Of a DNA stretch of 64,000 nucleotides, positions 49,255-57,987 are shown in pieces. The notes beneath the pieces are model-generated. The model saw only the letters and a program-made list of their open reading frames with translations. It ran no database searches and was not told where the DNA came from. Numbering within the stretch: the first letter of the stretch is position 1; every line of letters starts with the position of its first letter. The stretch covers positions 496,001 to 560,000 of the forward strand of contig JAEWDZ010000004.1 of NCBI GenBank assembly GCA_023389855.1. The letters run 5' to 3'. Source of the stretch: Bacteroidota bacterium. Its GTDB lineage: Bacteria > Bacteroidota > Bacteroidia > Bacteroidales > Porphyromonadaceae. Both the position numbers and the translations under genes were made by a program.

Positions 49255-51813
49255 ATGTCTGCACATACCCCTCATCGTTTCTTCGAACGAATCGAACAAA
49301 TAAATCCCTACCTAAAAACAGCTCTCATCGTGCTGTTTTTTGCCGTTGTGGGTATTCTTTATTTCACGCCAGCCACATTCCAAGGAAGAGAACTGTTTCA
49401 GGCCGATGTAGCTGGAGTGGCTGGTAACGGTAGCGATGCCCGAGCACACAACGCTGCCCACCCCGAAGATCCATCCTACTGGACCAACAGCCTTTTTGGG
49501 GGAATGCCGATGTACCAAATAGCCCCGTCCTATCCATCGACACAAGCGATTACGTTCTTTGAGCAACTCTATACAGGACGCACTCCGTTTGCCCTACTAG
49601 GTAGCTATCCTTGGATGCTTTTTGCGCTAATGCTAGGATTTTATATTTTCCTTAAAAGTTTGAAGATCCCTACGCTTTCCGCCATCGCAGGTGCCCTGAT
49701 GTGGGCTTTTTCGTCGTACTATCTTATACTCATTGCTGCAGGACATATATGGAAACTAATCGTATTGGCTTACATACCACCCACTATTGCGGGGATGATA
49801 TGGCTATATCACGGTAAATATATAAGAGGGACCGCAGTACTTGCTTTTTTCACAGGCCTCCAACTCTTAGGCAATCACCTCCAAATGACTTACTATTTTC
49901 TATTTGTCATGCTAGGCTTTTTTATTTATTTCTTTATTGAAGCCTTACGGAGAAAAACATGGAAAAGATTTGCCACAGCCACCTTGCTTTCACTAGCTGC
50001 AGGATCCATAGGTATTGCTATCAACGCCACCAATCTCTACCACACATACGAATATAGCCATCAGACCATGCGTGGAGGTAGTGAACTAACGCTAGAAGAC
50101 AGTCAGCAGGGCATCGCTCACGATGTCAATAGCAAGGGTTTGGAAAAAGAGTATATCACCGCATGGAGCTACGGTATAGGAGAGTCGCTATCGCTGGCAA
50201 TTCCCGACATTCGTGGAGGTGCTTCAGAACCTTTCGGCAAGAGGTTTCAAGACGCGCCTCAAAAAATAAATGCCATCCCAGCAGAGCTAAGACCAGTAGT
50301 AATGCAAATGCCTACTTACTGGGGAGAGCAGCCCTTTACATCAGGCCCTGTATACGTAGGGATCATCGTCATTGCGCTCTTTATACTGGGATGTATCATC
50401 GTCAGAAATCCTATTAAATGGGTTTTCATTGCGCTCACCATTTTCTCTTTACTCCTTTCTTGGGGTAAAAACCTGATGCCCTTGACGGACTTTTTCATCG
50501 ATTACATTCCGCTATACAACAAGTTTAGAGCGGTATCTTCCATTTTAGTCATAGCGGAGTTTACCATACCAGCTCTAGCCGTACTCGCTTTGGTCGAAAT
50601 AAGCCGTGACAGGGCTATTGTCCAGCGACACCGCAAGGCACTACTCATCGCGTTTGGATTACCTTTTTTAGTATTGCTATTTATGGCCATTACGCCAAGT
50701 CTTTTTGGCCATTTTATGACCCAGCAAGAGGGAACCTATTTTTCGAAAATGATCGCGCAAGAACCTGCATGGGGAAGTGTGCAAAGCATCCTCACAACAC
50801 TAAGGAAAGGATTGCTAGTAGCGGATGCTTGGCGAGGAATCTTCATTTTACTTTTGACATCGATAACGCTATTTCTATTTTATAAGAAAAAAATATCCGC
50901 TCCCCTCATGGTCGCTGCTATAGCGTTGATAACGCTCGGAGATCTCTGGAGCGTAAACAAACGCTACCTCAACGACAGCATGTTCGTACCTCATGAAAAT
51001 ATAGCTGCACAGACGACCTTACAAAATGATGCGGATCGACAAATCTTGCAAGACAAGGAACTCGGATACCGTGTGCTAAACCTCACGGTAGATCCTTTCA
51101 ACGATGCCTCCACTTCACGCTGGCATCATAGCATCGGGGGATATCATGCCGCAAAACTCCAACGCTATCAAGACGTAATCGATCATCAGTTAAGAAAGCT
51201 CAATCCTGCGGTCATCAATATGCTTAATACTAAGTATATCATTACCAACGACCAAAATAAATCTGGTAACATACAAGTGCACACCAATCCAGACGCTTTT
51301 GGTGCTGCATGGCTGGTAGACAGAGTGCAGATTGTTGAAAATGCAAATGAAGAAATGCTAGCCCTTGGCAACACAGACCTCCGACATACCGCCTTGGTAG
51401 ATAAGCGCTTCGCATCTACACAACTAGAAAAAATAAACGCGCCATCCGACAGCTCGGCTCGAATAAAAGTTACCGCTTACAGTCCCAATCAGATCTCCTA
51501 CGACTATGCATCCCCGCAACCTTCGATGGTCGTATTTAGCGAGATCTATTACCCTCATGGGTGGTCGCTTACATTAAGTGATGGAAAAACCAAAGAGCAA
51601 GTACCCATCCTTCGGACGGACTATGTATTAAGAGGAGCTTTTCTTCCCGCGGGGAAATACATGCTAACAATGCGCTTCGATCCCACTTCACTACATACTA
51701 CCGAAACAATTGCATACGTGGCGACAGCCCTACTTGCTCTTCTAGCATGTGCTGCCTTGCTACTTCCGATCATAAGAAAAAAGTACGTAATAAAGAAGGC
51801 CTATAAGCAATGA
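49255..51813 (+). CDS. YfhO-family multi-spanning membrane protein
   Basis: The 852-residue product has about 12-14 hydrophobic helices in its first two thirds and a large soluble C-terminal domain, as in YfhO proteins of Bacteroidota (GRELFQADVAGVAGNGSDAR, NSLFGGMPMYQIAPSYPS). YfhO proteins are thought to be GT-C-type glycosyltransferases that act on teichoic acid or membrane glycans in Gram-positives; here the exact role is unknown. The longer open frame from 49228 overlaps the GT2 gene, so ATG 49255 is preferred. Its stop overlaps the next gene start (ATGA at 51810-51813). Confidence 0.85.
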   Translation: MSAHTPHRFFERIEQINPYLKTALIVLFFAVVGILYFTPATFQGRELFQADVAGVAGNGSDARAHNAAHPEDPSYWTNSLFGGMPMYQIAPSYPSTQAITFFEQLYTGRTPFALLGSYPWMLFALMLGFYIFLKSLKIPTLSAIAGALMWAFSSYYLILIAAGHIWKLIVLAYIPPTIAGMIWLYHGKYIRGTAVLAFFTGLQLLGNHLQMTYYFLFVMLGFFIYFFIEALRRKTWKRFATATLLSLAAGSIGIAINATNLYHTYEYSHQTMRGGSELTLEDSQQGIAHDVNSKGLEKEYITAWSYGIGESLSLAIPDIRGGASEPFGKRFQDAPQKINAIPAELRPVVMQMPTYWGEQPFTSGPVYVGIIVIALFILGCIIVRNPIKWVFIALTIFSLLLSWGKNLMPLTDFFIDYIPLYNKFRAVSSILVIAEFTIPALAVLALVEISRDRAIVQRHRKALLIAFGLPFLVLLFMAITPSLFGHFMTQQEGTYFSKMIAQEPAWGSVQSILTTLRKGLLVADAWRGIFILLLTSITLFLFYKKKISAPLMVAAIALITLGDLWSVNKRYLNDSMFVPHENIAAQTTLQNDADRQILQDKELGYRVLNLTVDPFNDASTSRWHHSIGGYHAAKLQRYQDVIDHQLRKLNPAVINMLNTKYIITNDQNKSGNIQVHTNPDAFGAAWLVDRVQIVENANEEMLALGNTDLRHTALVDKRFASTQLEKINAPSDSSARIKVTAYSPNQISYDYASPQPSMVVFSEIYYPHGWSLTLSDGKTKEQVPILRTDYVLRGAFLPAGKYMLTMRFDPTSLHTTETIAYVATALLALLACAALLLPIIRKKYVIKKAYKQ

Positions 51814-53123
51814 CCCAGACTCCTCCTCCCATCATAAAAACGCCCCCTCTTCACAAGCCGCTTAAAGTACTCCATCTGTCGACTTCCGATACAGGAGGCG
51901 GTGCAGCTATTGCCGCCCACCGTCTCTGCAAGGCGCAACGAAATGCTGGTATCGAGGCCAATATGCTGGTACTCACAAAAAAAAGTGACGATCCCTTTGT
52001 GTACAAAGCTATCGACAATAGCATACTCAATAACATACTACCACCTCTTTTCTACTGCGGAGAGCTCGCTTTTGCGGCCGTAGCCAATGCTCTTAAGACC
52101 GACTACCGGCTTTTTGAATTGTCCTTTCCTTTTCTTGGCGTTTCCATAGCAAATCACCCGCTTGTACTGAATGCCGATGTACTCCATTTTCATTGGACAA
52201 ACCAAGGATTTCTCTCTTTGCGTAGCCTTAAGGAATTAATCCCTTATCAGAAAAAAATCGTTTTCACCTTACATGATATATGGCCTGTATCGGCGGTATG
52301 TCACTACTCTATGAAAAGTGATTATCCCTTCTTCGAGAAGGATACGCGCAATAGCAATACAGACATCGCTAAGTATTGGGCCAATAAGATATATGAAAGG
52401 AAGAAAGAAATATACCGCCAGTTGAGACCATCTTTCGTGGGCTGTAGCCAATGGATCGCCAATATAGCCCGGCGGAGCAGGCTCGCTCAGGGATGCCTCA
52501 TTTCAGCAATTCCGAATATCCCCGATACATTACATTTCGCTCCTCACGAAAAAATGGAGGCACGCGAAAAGCTAGGGCTCCCGAAGAATCGTCCCATCAT
52601 ACTTTTCGGTGCAGCCAATGCCAAGGATCCACGAAAAGGCTATCAATACTTAGTCATGGCTCTTCAAAAACTCGCTCAGAACCCTGATATAGCTGCCATG
52701 AATCCACTGTTAGTAGTCTTCGGTAAAGCGGATGCAAGCGATTTCAATTCTGCTGTATTCAAGTTGGATACCTGTCTAATGGGCTTCATTGCTAATGCAG
52801 AGATAATGGCGTTGCTCTACTCGGCAGCGAATGTTTTTGTCATTCCCTCTATTGAGGAAAATTTCCCCAATACCATAATCGAGGCCCAGCTGTGCGAGTG
52901 TCCATCGGTAGGCTTTCGCATAGGCGGTATACCTGAGATCGTCGATACCCCTGCAAAAGGAACGCTCGTAAATCCCTATGATATCGTAGCACTTTCAGAT
53001 GCGATCGCAGCATACCTACAACACGAAGATCAGTTCGATCTGCGGGGCGATGCGATTAGACGCTACACGGCCTCCGACATAGTAGCGCAATATAGCAAAG
53101 TATACAACTCAAACGGTCACTGA
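51810..53123 (+). CDS. Glycosyltransferase, GT-B fold (GT4-like)
   Basis: The 437-residue product is a GT-B sugar transferase. It begins with KVLHLSTSDTGGGAAIAAHR, the glycine-rich acceptor loop, and its C-terminal half has IILFGAANAKDPRKGYQYLV and the nucleotide-sugar site SIEENFPNTIIEAQLCECPS with EN-x6-E acid pattern, then GFRIGGIPEIVD. It overlaps the YfhO stop by four bases, so both are translated together. With the GT2 gene they form a small glycan-building group; the sugar is unknown. Confidence 0.9.
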   Translation: MTQTPPPIIKTPPLHKPLKVLHLSTSDTGGGAAIAAHRLCKAQRNAGIEANMLVLTKKSDDPFVYKAIDNSILNNILPPLFYCGELAFAAVANALKTDYRLFELSFPFLGVSIANHPLVLNADVLHFHWTNQGFLSLRSLKELIPYQKKIVFTLHDIWPVSAVCHYSMKSDYPFFEKDTRNSNTDIAKYWANKIYERKKEIYRQLRPSFVGCSQWIANIARRSRLAQGCLISAIPNIPDTLHFAPHEKMEAREKLGLPKNRPIILFGAANAKDPRKGYQYLVMALQKLAQNPDIAAMNPLLVVFGKADASDFNSAVFKLDTCLMGFIANAEIMALLYSAANVFVIPSIEENFPNTIIEAQLCECPSVGFRIGGIPEIVDTPAKGTLVNPYDIVALSDAIAAYLQHEDQFDLRGDAIRRYTASDIVAQYSKVYNSNGH

Positions 53124-53217
53124 AAACGGATTTTTACCAATATCTTCTAAAAAAAGAGCACATAGGAAACAAGCCTTTAGGAGCTAAACATCTTTTCTAG
53201 GATTAGCCAGAATTTGT

Positions 53218-53225
53218 TACTTTTG
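53218..53225 (+). promoter_or_regulatory. Promoter -7 box of lptG
   Basis: TACTTTTG fits TAnnTTTG and is 24 nt before the lptG ATG. No clear TTG upstream. Confidence 0.4.
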
Positions 53226-53249
53226 CAAGAGTAAGGAACATCGGATAGC

Positions 53250-54335
53250 ATGAAACTGAGGATATTACGAATAGATCGGTACATCATCAAGCAATTCCTG
53301 GGTACGTTCTTCGGAGCCATCTCACTAATACTTGCCGTATCGGTTATTTTCGATATTAACGAAAAAATTGACAAGTTTCTCAACCCCGATTTAAGTATAT
53401 ACGAAATCATTTTTCATTATTATGTACACTTTGTTCCTTACTACGCCAATATGTTTGCCCCGCTTTTTGTGTTTATTTCCGTGATATTCTTTACCACGAA
53501 ATTGGCACAGCATAGCGAGATCATCGCTATGCTTTCGGGCGGTATTAGTTTCCGTCGACTACTGAAACCCTACCTTTTTTCAGCATCCGTCATCGCTATT
53601 TGTACCCTGCTACTCAATAGTTTTGTGGTACCTCCAGGCAATAAGATTAGAAACGAATTTTACTCTAAATACATCAAAGAAAAAAGAAAAACCTATGCCG
53701 AGGCCGTACAACTAGAGCTAGCTCCAGAAGAATACCTCTATATCCGCTATTTTGGGGCTGATACTCAGCGGGGCTACGACCTCTCTTTGGATCACTTCAA
53801 CAAAGGAACCCTTAAGAGCCGACTCACAGCGAAATCAGTCACCTATAAAGAAGGATACAAATGGGGCATCGAAGACTATACGATCACCCACTACCAAGGC
53901 AATACGGCCTCTGTACGACGTGGAAACCAATTGGATACAATCATAGCTATCACTCCGACGGAGTTCCTAGCGACGGCTATCGAAGCAGAAAATCTCACTT
54001 CGCCAGAGTTATTTAATAGTATCCATCAGCAAAAAAATCGAGGTGCCAGCAATGTCAAGTATTTCGAAATAGAGCTACACCGACGGCTTGCAGCTTTCTT
54101 TGCGGCATTCATTCTCACGGTCATCGGGCTCTCCTTATCCTCTCGCAAGACTCGCGGAGGGATGGGCTTGTCGCTGGCTCTAGGCATTGCTCTCAGTTTT
54201 GCCTACATCATTTTCATGTCTATATCCAGTACTTTCGCCGTATCTGGAGCCATGCCCAGCTGGCTTGCAGCACAGCTACCCAATATTGTTTACGCTGTGA
54301 TCGCCTTTATCCTCTACCTGAAGGCTCCCCGATAA
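53250..54335 (+). CDS. LptF/LptG-family LPS export permease
   Basis: The 361-residue product is a YjgP/YjgQ permease of the LPS export ABC machine. It begins with RIDRYIIKQFLGTFFGAISL, has the helix FVFISVIFFTTKLAQHSEII with the conserved SEI, GGISFRRLLKP, NSFVVPPGNKIRN before the periplasmic jellyroll, and three hydrophobic helices at the C-terminus. Bacteroidota often have one such protein that serves as both LptF and LptG; which one it is cannot be told here. It stands alone, with pepT following after 117 nt. Confidence 0.92.
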   Translation: MKLRILRIDRYIIKQFLGTFFGAISLILAVSVIFDINEKIDKFLNPDLSIYEIIFHYYVHFVPYYANMFAPLFVFISVIFFTTKLAQHSEIIAMLSGGISFRRLLKPYLFSASVIAICTLLLNSFVVPPGNKIRNEFYSKYIKEKRKTYAEAVQLELAPEEYLYIRYFGADTQRGYDLSLDHFNKGTLKSRLTAKSVTYKEGYKWGIEDYTITHYQGNTASVRRGNQLDTIIAITPTEFLATAIEAENLTSPELFNSIHQQKNRGASNVKYFEIELHRRLAAFFAAFILTVIGLSLSSRKTRGGMGLSLALGIALSFAYIIFMSISSTFAVSGAMPSWLAAQLPNIVYAVIAFILYLKAPR

Positions 54336-54452
54336 AATCGATACCTTCTTTCTCTTCGCCGCACCTACAGGCAAAAGAAAGCATATTTACTGCTTCCCTC
54401 CCAACGAAGTCCATAGTTAAAAATCGCAGAACTCTCATTTGAAAGATACGTT

Positions 54453-55682
54453 ATGACACTCAAAGATCGATTCCTTTACTACATAAGTTTTGATACACAG
54501 AGCGATGAAAAAAGCGACTCTTTTCCCTCCACAGCAAAGCAGTTAATACTCCTCAACAAACTAAAAGAGGAAATGATAAAGATGGGAATGAGTGAGGTAA
54601 GCATGGATCAATATGGCTATGTAATGGGGAGTATCCCTGCCACAGAAGGTTACGAAACAGCCCCTACAATCGGTTTTATCAGTCATGTAGATACCTCTCC
54701 AGACATGAGCGGAAAAGATATAAAGCCCCAAATCATCGACTGCTACAAAGGAGGAGACATCCCCCTAAACGAGCAACTGAGCCTTAGTACTGCTGACTTC
54801 CCCGAGCTTCACGCCTTCATCGGCCATACGCTGATTACCACGGATGGCACAACCCTCTTGGGAGCTGACGATAAAGCAGGCGTAGCCGCCATCATGACCG
54901 CTGCACAGCATCTACTACAGCATAGCGACATACCTCACGGTAAAATACGCATAGGATTCACCCCCGACGAAGAGATAGGAAGAGGAGTAGACTACTTCGA
55001 TGTAAAGGCTTTTGCAGCCGACTTCGCCTATACCATTGATGGCGGTTTCGAAGGCGAACTAGAGTATGAAAACTTCAACGCAGCTGCAGCATCGATCGCC
55101 ATACAAGGGCGCAATATACACCCAGGAAGCGCCAAAGGGAAAATGGTCAATGCTCTACAAGTCGCATGCGACCTGCACCAGATGCTCCCAGAGGCAATGC
55201 GCCCCGAAAAGACAGAGCATTACGAAGGCTTTTTCCACCTTACCCACCTCAGTGGCAATGTCGAAGAAGCAACGATGCACTACATTATACGCGATCATGA
55301 CCACACTCTTTTTGAAGAAAAAAAAGAGATCCTCCGAAATGCGGTGGCGGACCGCAATACAGCCTTACATAGTAATCGAATTACGCTAAAAATAGAAGAT
55401 CAGTACTACAATATGAAAGCGCAAATTGTGCCATTCCCAGCATTGATCGACCTGGCTAAAAAGGCAATGGAAATGGCCGGTGTAGAGCCGATAATAAAGC
55501 CTATACGTGGCGGTACGGATGGCGCTCGGCTCAGCTACATGGGCTTACCATGCCCCAACCTTTTCACAGGAGGGATGAACTTTCACGGAAAATATGAATA
55601 CTGCTCGCTCACGACCATGCAAAAGGCCGTACAAACAATCATCAACCTGGCTATGCTATGGGGAAAAGAGAAAAAGAACTAA
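54453..55682 (+). CDS. pepT: Peptidase T (tripeptide aminopeptidase)
   Basis: PepT removes the N-terminal residue of tripeptides in the cytoplasm. The 409-residue M20-family product has ISHVDTSPDMSGKDIKPQ with the first zinc His, LGADDKAGVAAIM with the bridging Asp, FTPDEEIGRGVDYFD with the catalytic Glu pair, and GGTDGARLSYMGLPCPNLFT. The length is normal. Together with the C10 peptidase and gcvP it suits a peptide-using organism. Confidence 0.97.
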   Translation: MTLKDRFLYYISFDTQSDEKSDSFPSTAKQLILLNKLKEEMIKMGMSEVSMDQYGYVMGSIPATEGYETAPTIGFISHVDTSPDMSGKDIKPQIIDCYKGGDIPLNEQLSLSTADFPELHAFIGHTLITTDGTTLLGADDKAGVAAIMTAAQHLLQHSDIPHGKIRIGFTPDEEIGRGVDYFDVKAFAADFAYTIDGGFEGELEYENFNAAAASIAIQGRNIHPGSAKGKMVNALQVACDLHQMLPEAMRPEKTEHYEGFFHLTHLSGNVEEATMHYIIRDHDHTLFEEKKEILRNAVADRNTALHSNRITLKIEDQYYNMKAQIVPFPALIDLAKKAMEMAGVEPIIKPIRGGTDGARLSYMGLPCPNLFTGGMNFHGKYEYCSLTTMQKAVQTIINLAMLWGKEKKN

Positions 55683-55700
55683 GACGCGCAACCCATCCAT

Positions 55701-56435
55701 ATGCTGCTAGAGACTAAAGCCATCGTACTGGGGCGTATCCCTTACAACGACTCTTTTGCGATAGCCCATTTGCTGACCGAAGAGAAAGGATTCGTCTCCT
55801 ATAGGATACCCCTAAGCAAGAGTAAAAACAGAAAAGCCGATAGACTTCGGCGTATAATGATCCCACTGACGGAGGTGCATATAGTTGCTGAGCATAGAGA
55901 AAAGAGAGCGCTACAAAAGCTATTAGAAGCTACACCCCACCCTGTAAGAATAGATACCTATACCGACCCTGTGAAAAGAGGAATATGCTTTTTTCTTGCA
56001 GAGCTACTCACTACGCTTCTCCGACACATTAGCATCGATCGCCCCATCTATCGCTTTATCAGCCAATCTCTGGATTGTCTCGAGCAGAAAAAAAAGGGAA
56101 TAGCTAATTTTCACCTTGCATTCATGTGGCAGTTGCTCCATATGTTCGGCATTATCCCTCATGAAGCATCTTTCCGCGGGCATGAAGGCGATTATTTTAG
56201 TCTCCGCGATGTATGCTTCTATCCACAGCGACGAGATCGCGACTCTTTGCCCCCTGAGGAAGCGCAATTCCTCCGACATCTATGCCGGATACAGTATAGA
56301 AACATGCACCTCTACAAACTCAATAATGTCGAAAGACAGTACATCATCAAAAAACTACTCGATTTCTATCACATACACCTCACGCCCATTCCTTCTCTGG
56401 CTTCATTGCAAGTCCTTAATCTACTCTATAAGTAG
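55701..56435 (+). CDS. recO: DNA repair protein RecO
   Basis: RecO helps RecR load RecA at gaps in DNA. The 244-residue product has an N-terminal OB fold (ETKAIVLGRIPYNDSFAIAH, FVSYRIPLSKSKNRKADR) and a helical C-terminal domain (FFLAELLTTLLRHISIDRPI, FHLAFMWQLLHMFGIIPHEA). The usual four-Cys zinc site is absent, as in many Bacteroidota RecO. It starts 18 nt after pepT. Confidence 0.92.
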   Translation: MLLETKAIVLGRIPYNDSFAIAHLLTEEKGFVSYRIPLSKSKNRKADRLRRIMIPLTEVHIVAEHREKRALQKLLEATPHPVRIDTYTDPVKRGICFFLAELLTTLLRHISIDRPIYRFISQSLDCLEQKKKGIANFHLAFMWQLLHMFGIIPHEASFRGHEGDYFSLRDVCFYPQRRDRDSLPPEEAQFLRHLCRIQYRNMHLYKLNNVERQYIIKKLLDFYHIHLTPIPSLASLQVLNLLYK

Positions 56436-56465
56436 TTGCTTATTGCCAATTTTTTAGTATATTTG
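56436..56465 (+). promoter_or_regulatory. Promoter of the cardiolipin synthase gene
   Basis: TTG (56436-56438), 19 nt, then TATATTTG (56458-56465) closely fits the Bacteroidota consensus. The TTG begins one base after the recO stop codon. Confidence 0.6.
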
Positions 56466-56507
56466 CCTCAGCAGATTCCGCTTTTTACAAAAGATAAGCA
56501 CCTACGA

Positions 56508-57953
56508 ATGACCAATGTCATAATCAGCCTTGTATACTCCATCATCGTCGTCAGCATCGTACTGGTGATAGTAGCTGAAAACCGTAATCCATTGAAAGCG
56601 TTTCCCTGGATTTTGGTCGTTCTCTTCGTACCTATTGTAGGGGTACTTTTATACTACTTATTCGGTGAGGATCTTCGCCGAGAAAGAATGGTCAATAAAA
56701 GGGTGTTCAGAAATATCGTGCAAGCCCCTCTCCTCTTCAATAAGCATTTCCCTAAGAAAGAACAGGACTATCCCGACAAAAAACTCCAACAGCACCTTAT
56801 CGAAGAAATAGGAAACAGTCCCCGTATCCCCTACGAACAATTGGACATCTTCACCGAGGGGAAGAGCATGTTTCACACCTTACTACAAGATCTGAAAGAG
56901 GCGCGACACCATATTCATTTAGAATATTACGCCTTTATCGACGATGAGATAGGCAATGCCGTAGCCGAGATCCTGATAGCTAAGCGACGGCAAGGCGTAA
57001 AAGTTCGGGTAATATACGACGACGTAGGCTCCTGGGGAGTAAAACGGCAATTCTGGAAAAAAATGAAAAAAGCGGGTATCGAAGTATATCCGTTCATGCG
57101 TGTGGTTTTCCCGTTTTTCTCCTCACGCGTCAATTTTAGAAATCACAGAAAAATCATTATCATCGATAGCCGAATAGGCTATATAGGAGGCATGAATATT
57201 GCGGACCGCTACTACAAGGGAAACAATCTGGGAATATGGAGAGATACGCATTTCCGCGTTACGGGAGAGGCGGTGCAAAGCTTTCAAAGCAACTTCCTGC
57301 TACTATGGAATGTCGTGAGCAGGAGGATCGTAAAAATAAAAGACTATTTCCCCGATTTATCAGCAGATAAGACGCTAACGCTTGCGCAAAAAGATGTAAA
57401 CCGCCCTTCGCTACAAGTCATATCTGGTGCGCCCACAGGTAAGTGGCGCACTATAGAGCTGGCACTGATCTCCATCATTGCCCGCGCTAAAAAAAGTATT
57501 GATATTGAGACCCCCTATTTTTTGCCAACGAAAGGGATCCTCGACTCCCTATGCCTTGCGGCCTTGAGTGGTATCCGAATACGCTTACTCATACCCGAAG
57601 AAGGCGACAACAAATATGTTCACATCGCCTCAATGTCCTATATTGAGGAGATGCTGGAAGCTGGCGTTGAAGTCTATTTTTATCAACAGGGCTTCCTCCA
57701 CTCCAAGATCATCTCTGTAGACAATGAGATCGCCATAGGTGGCAGTGCCAACCTCGATTTTCGTAGCTTAGAGCACAATTTTGAGATTGTATCCGTCTTT
57801 TATGATGCCACGACATCAAAACGCCTGACAGAAATATTTGAAAAAGACCTACTTGCCTCGCCCCCTTCCCTCTCATTAGAAAGATGGCGAAAACGCTCTT
57901 TTGTAAAAAAGTTCACCGAGTCGGTCATGCGTCTCTTCTCTCCTTTGCTGTGA
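56508..57953 (+). CDS. cls: Cardiolipin synthase (phospholipase D family)
   Basis: Cls joins two phosphatidylglycerol molecules, or PG with PE, to cardiolipin. From ATG 56508 the product has 481 residues: two N-terminal transmembrane helices (VIISLVYSIIVVSIVLVIV, FPWILVVLFVPIVGVLLYYL), and two HKD motifs, NHRKIIIID (His213, Lys215) and LHSKIISVD (His398, Lys400). Upstream in-frame codons back to TTG 56436 cover the promoter, so ATG 56508 is the better start. The length is normal. Next gene is the type IX cargo. Confidence 0.95.
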   Translation: MTNVIISLVYSIIVVSIVLVIVAENRNPLKAFPWILVVLFVPIVGVLLYYLFGEDLRRERMVNKRVFRNIVQAPLLFNKHFPKKEQDYPDKKLQQHLIEEIGNSPRIPYEQLDIFTEGKSMFHTLLQDLKEARHHIHLEYYAFIDDEIGNAVAEILIAKRRQGVKVRVIYDDVGSWGVKRQFWKKMKKAGIEVYPFMRVVFPFFSSRVNFRNHRKIIIIDSRIGYIGGMNIADRYYKGNNLGIWRDTHFRVTGEAVQSFQSNFLLLWNVVSRRIVKIKDYFPDLSADKTLTLAQKDVNRPSLQVISGAPTGKWRTIELALISIIARAKKSIDIETPYFLPTKGILDSLCLAALSGIRIRLLIPEEGDNKYVHIASMSYIEEMLEAGVEVYFYQQGFLHSKIISVDNEIAIGGSANLDFRSLEHNFEIVSVFYDATTSKRLTEIFEKDLLASPPSLSLERWRKRSFVKKFTESVMRLFSPLL

Positions 57954-57987
57954 ACAAACCAACAAACGAATTAATACAAAAATAGGT

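Noticed and set aside
56436..56507. Longer cls starting at TTG 56436
   Set aside because: The TTG and the following bases match a promoter; the hydrophobic N-terminus starts well at ATG 56508.
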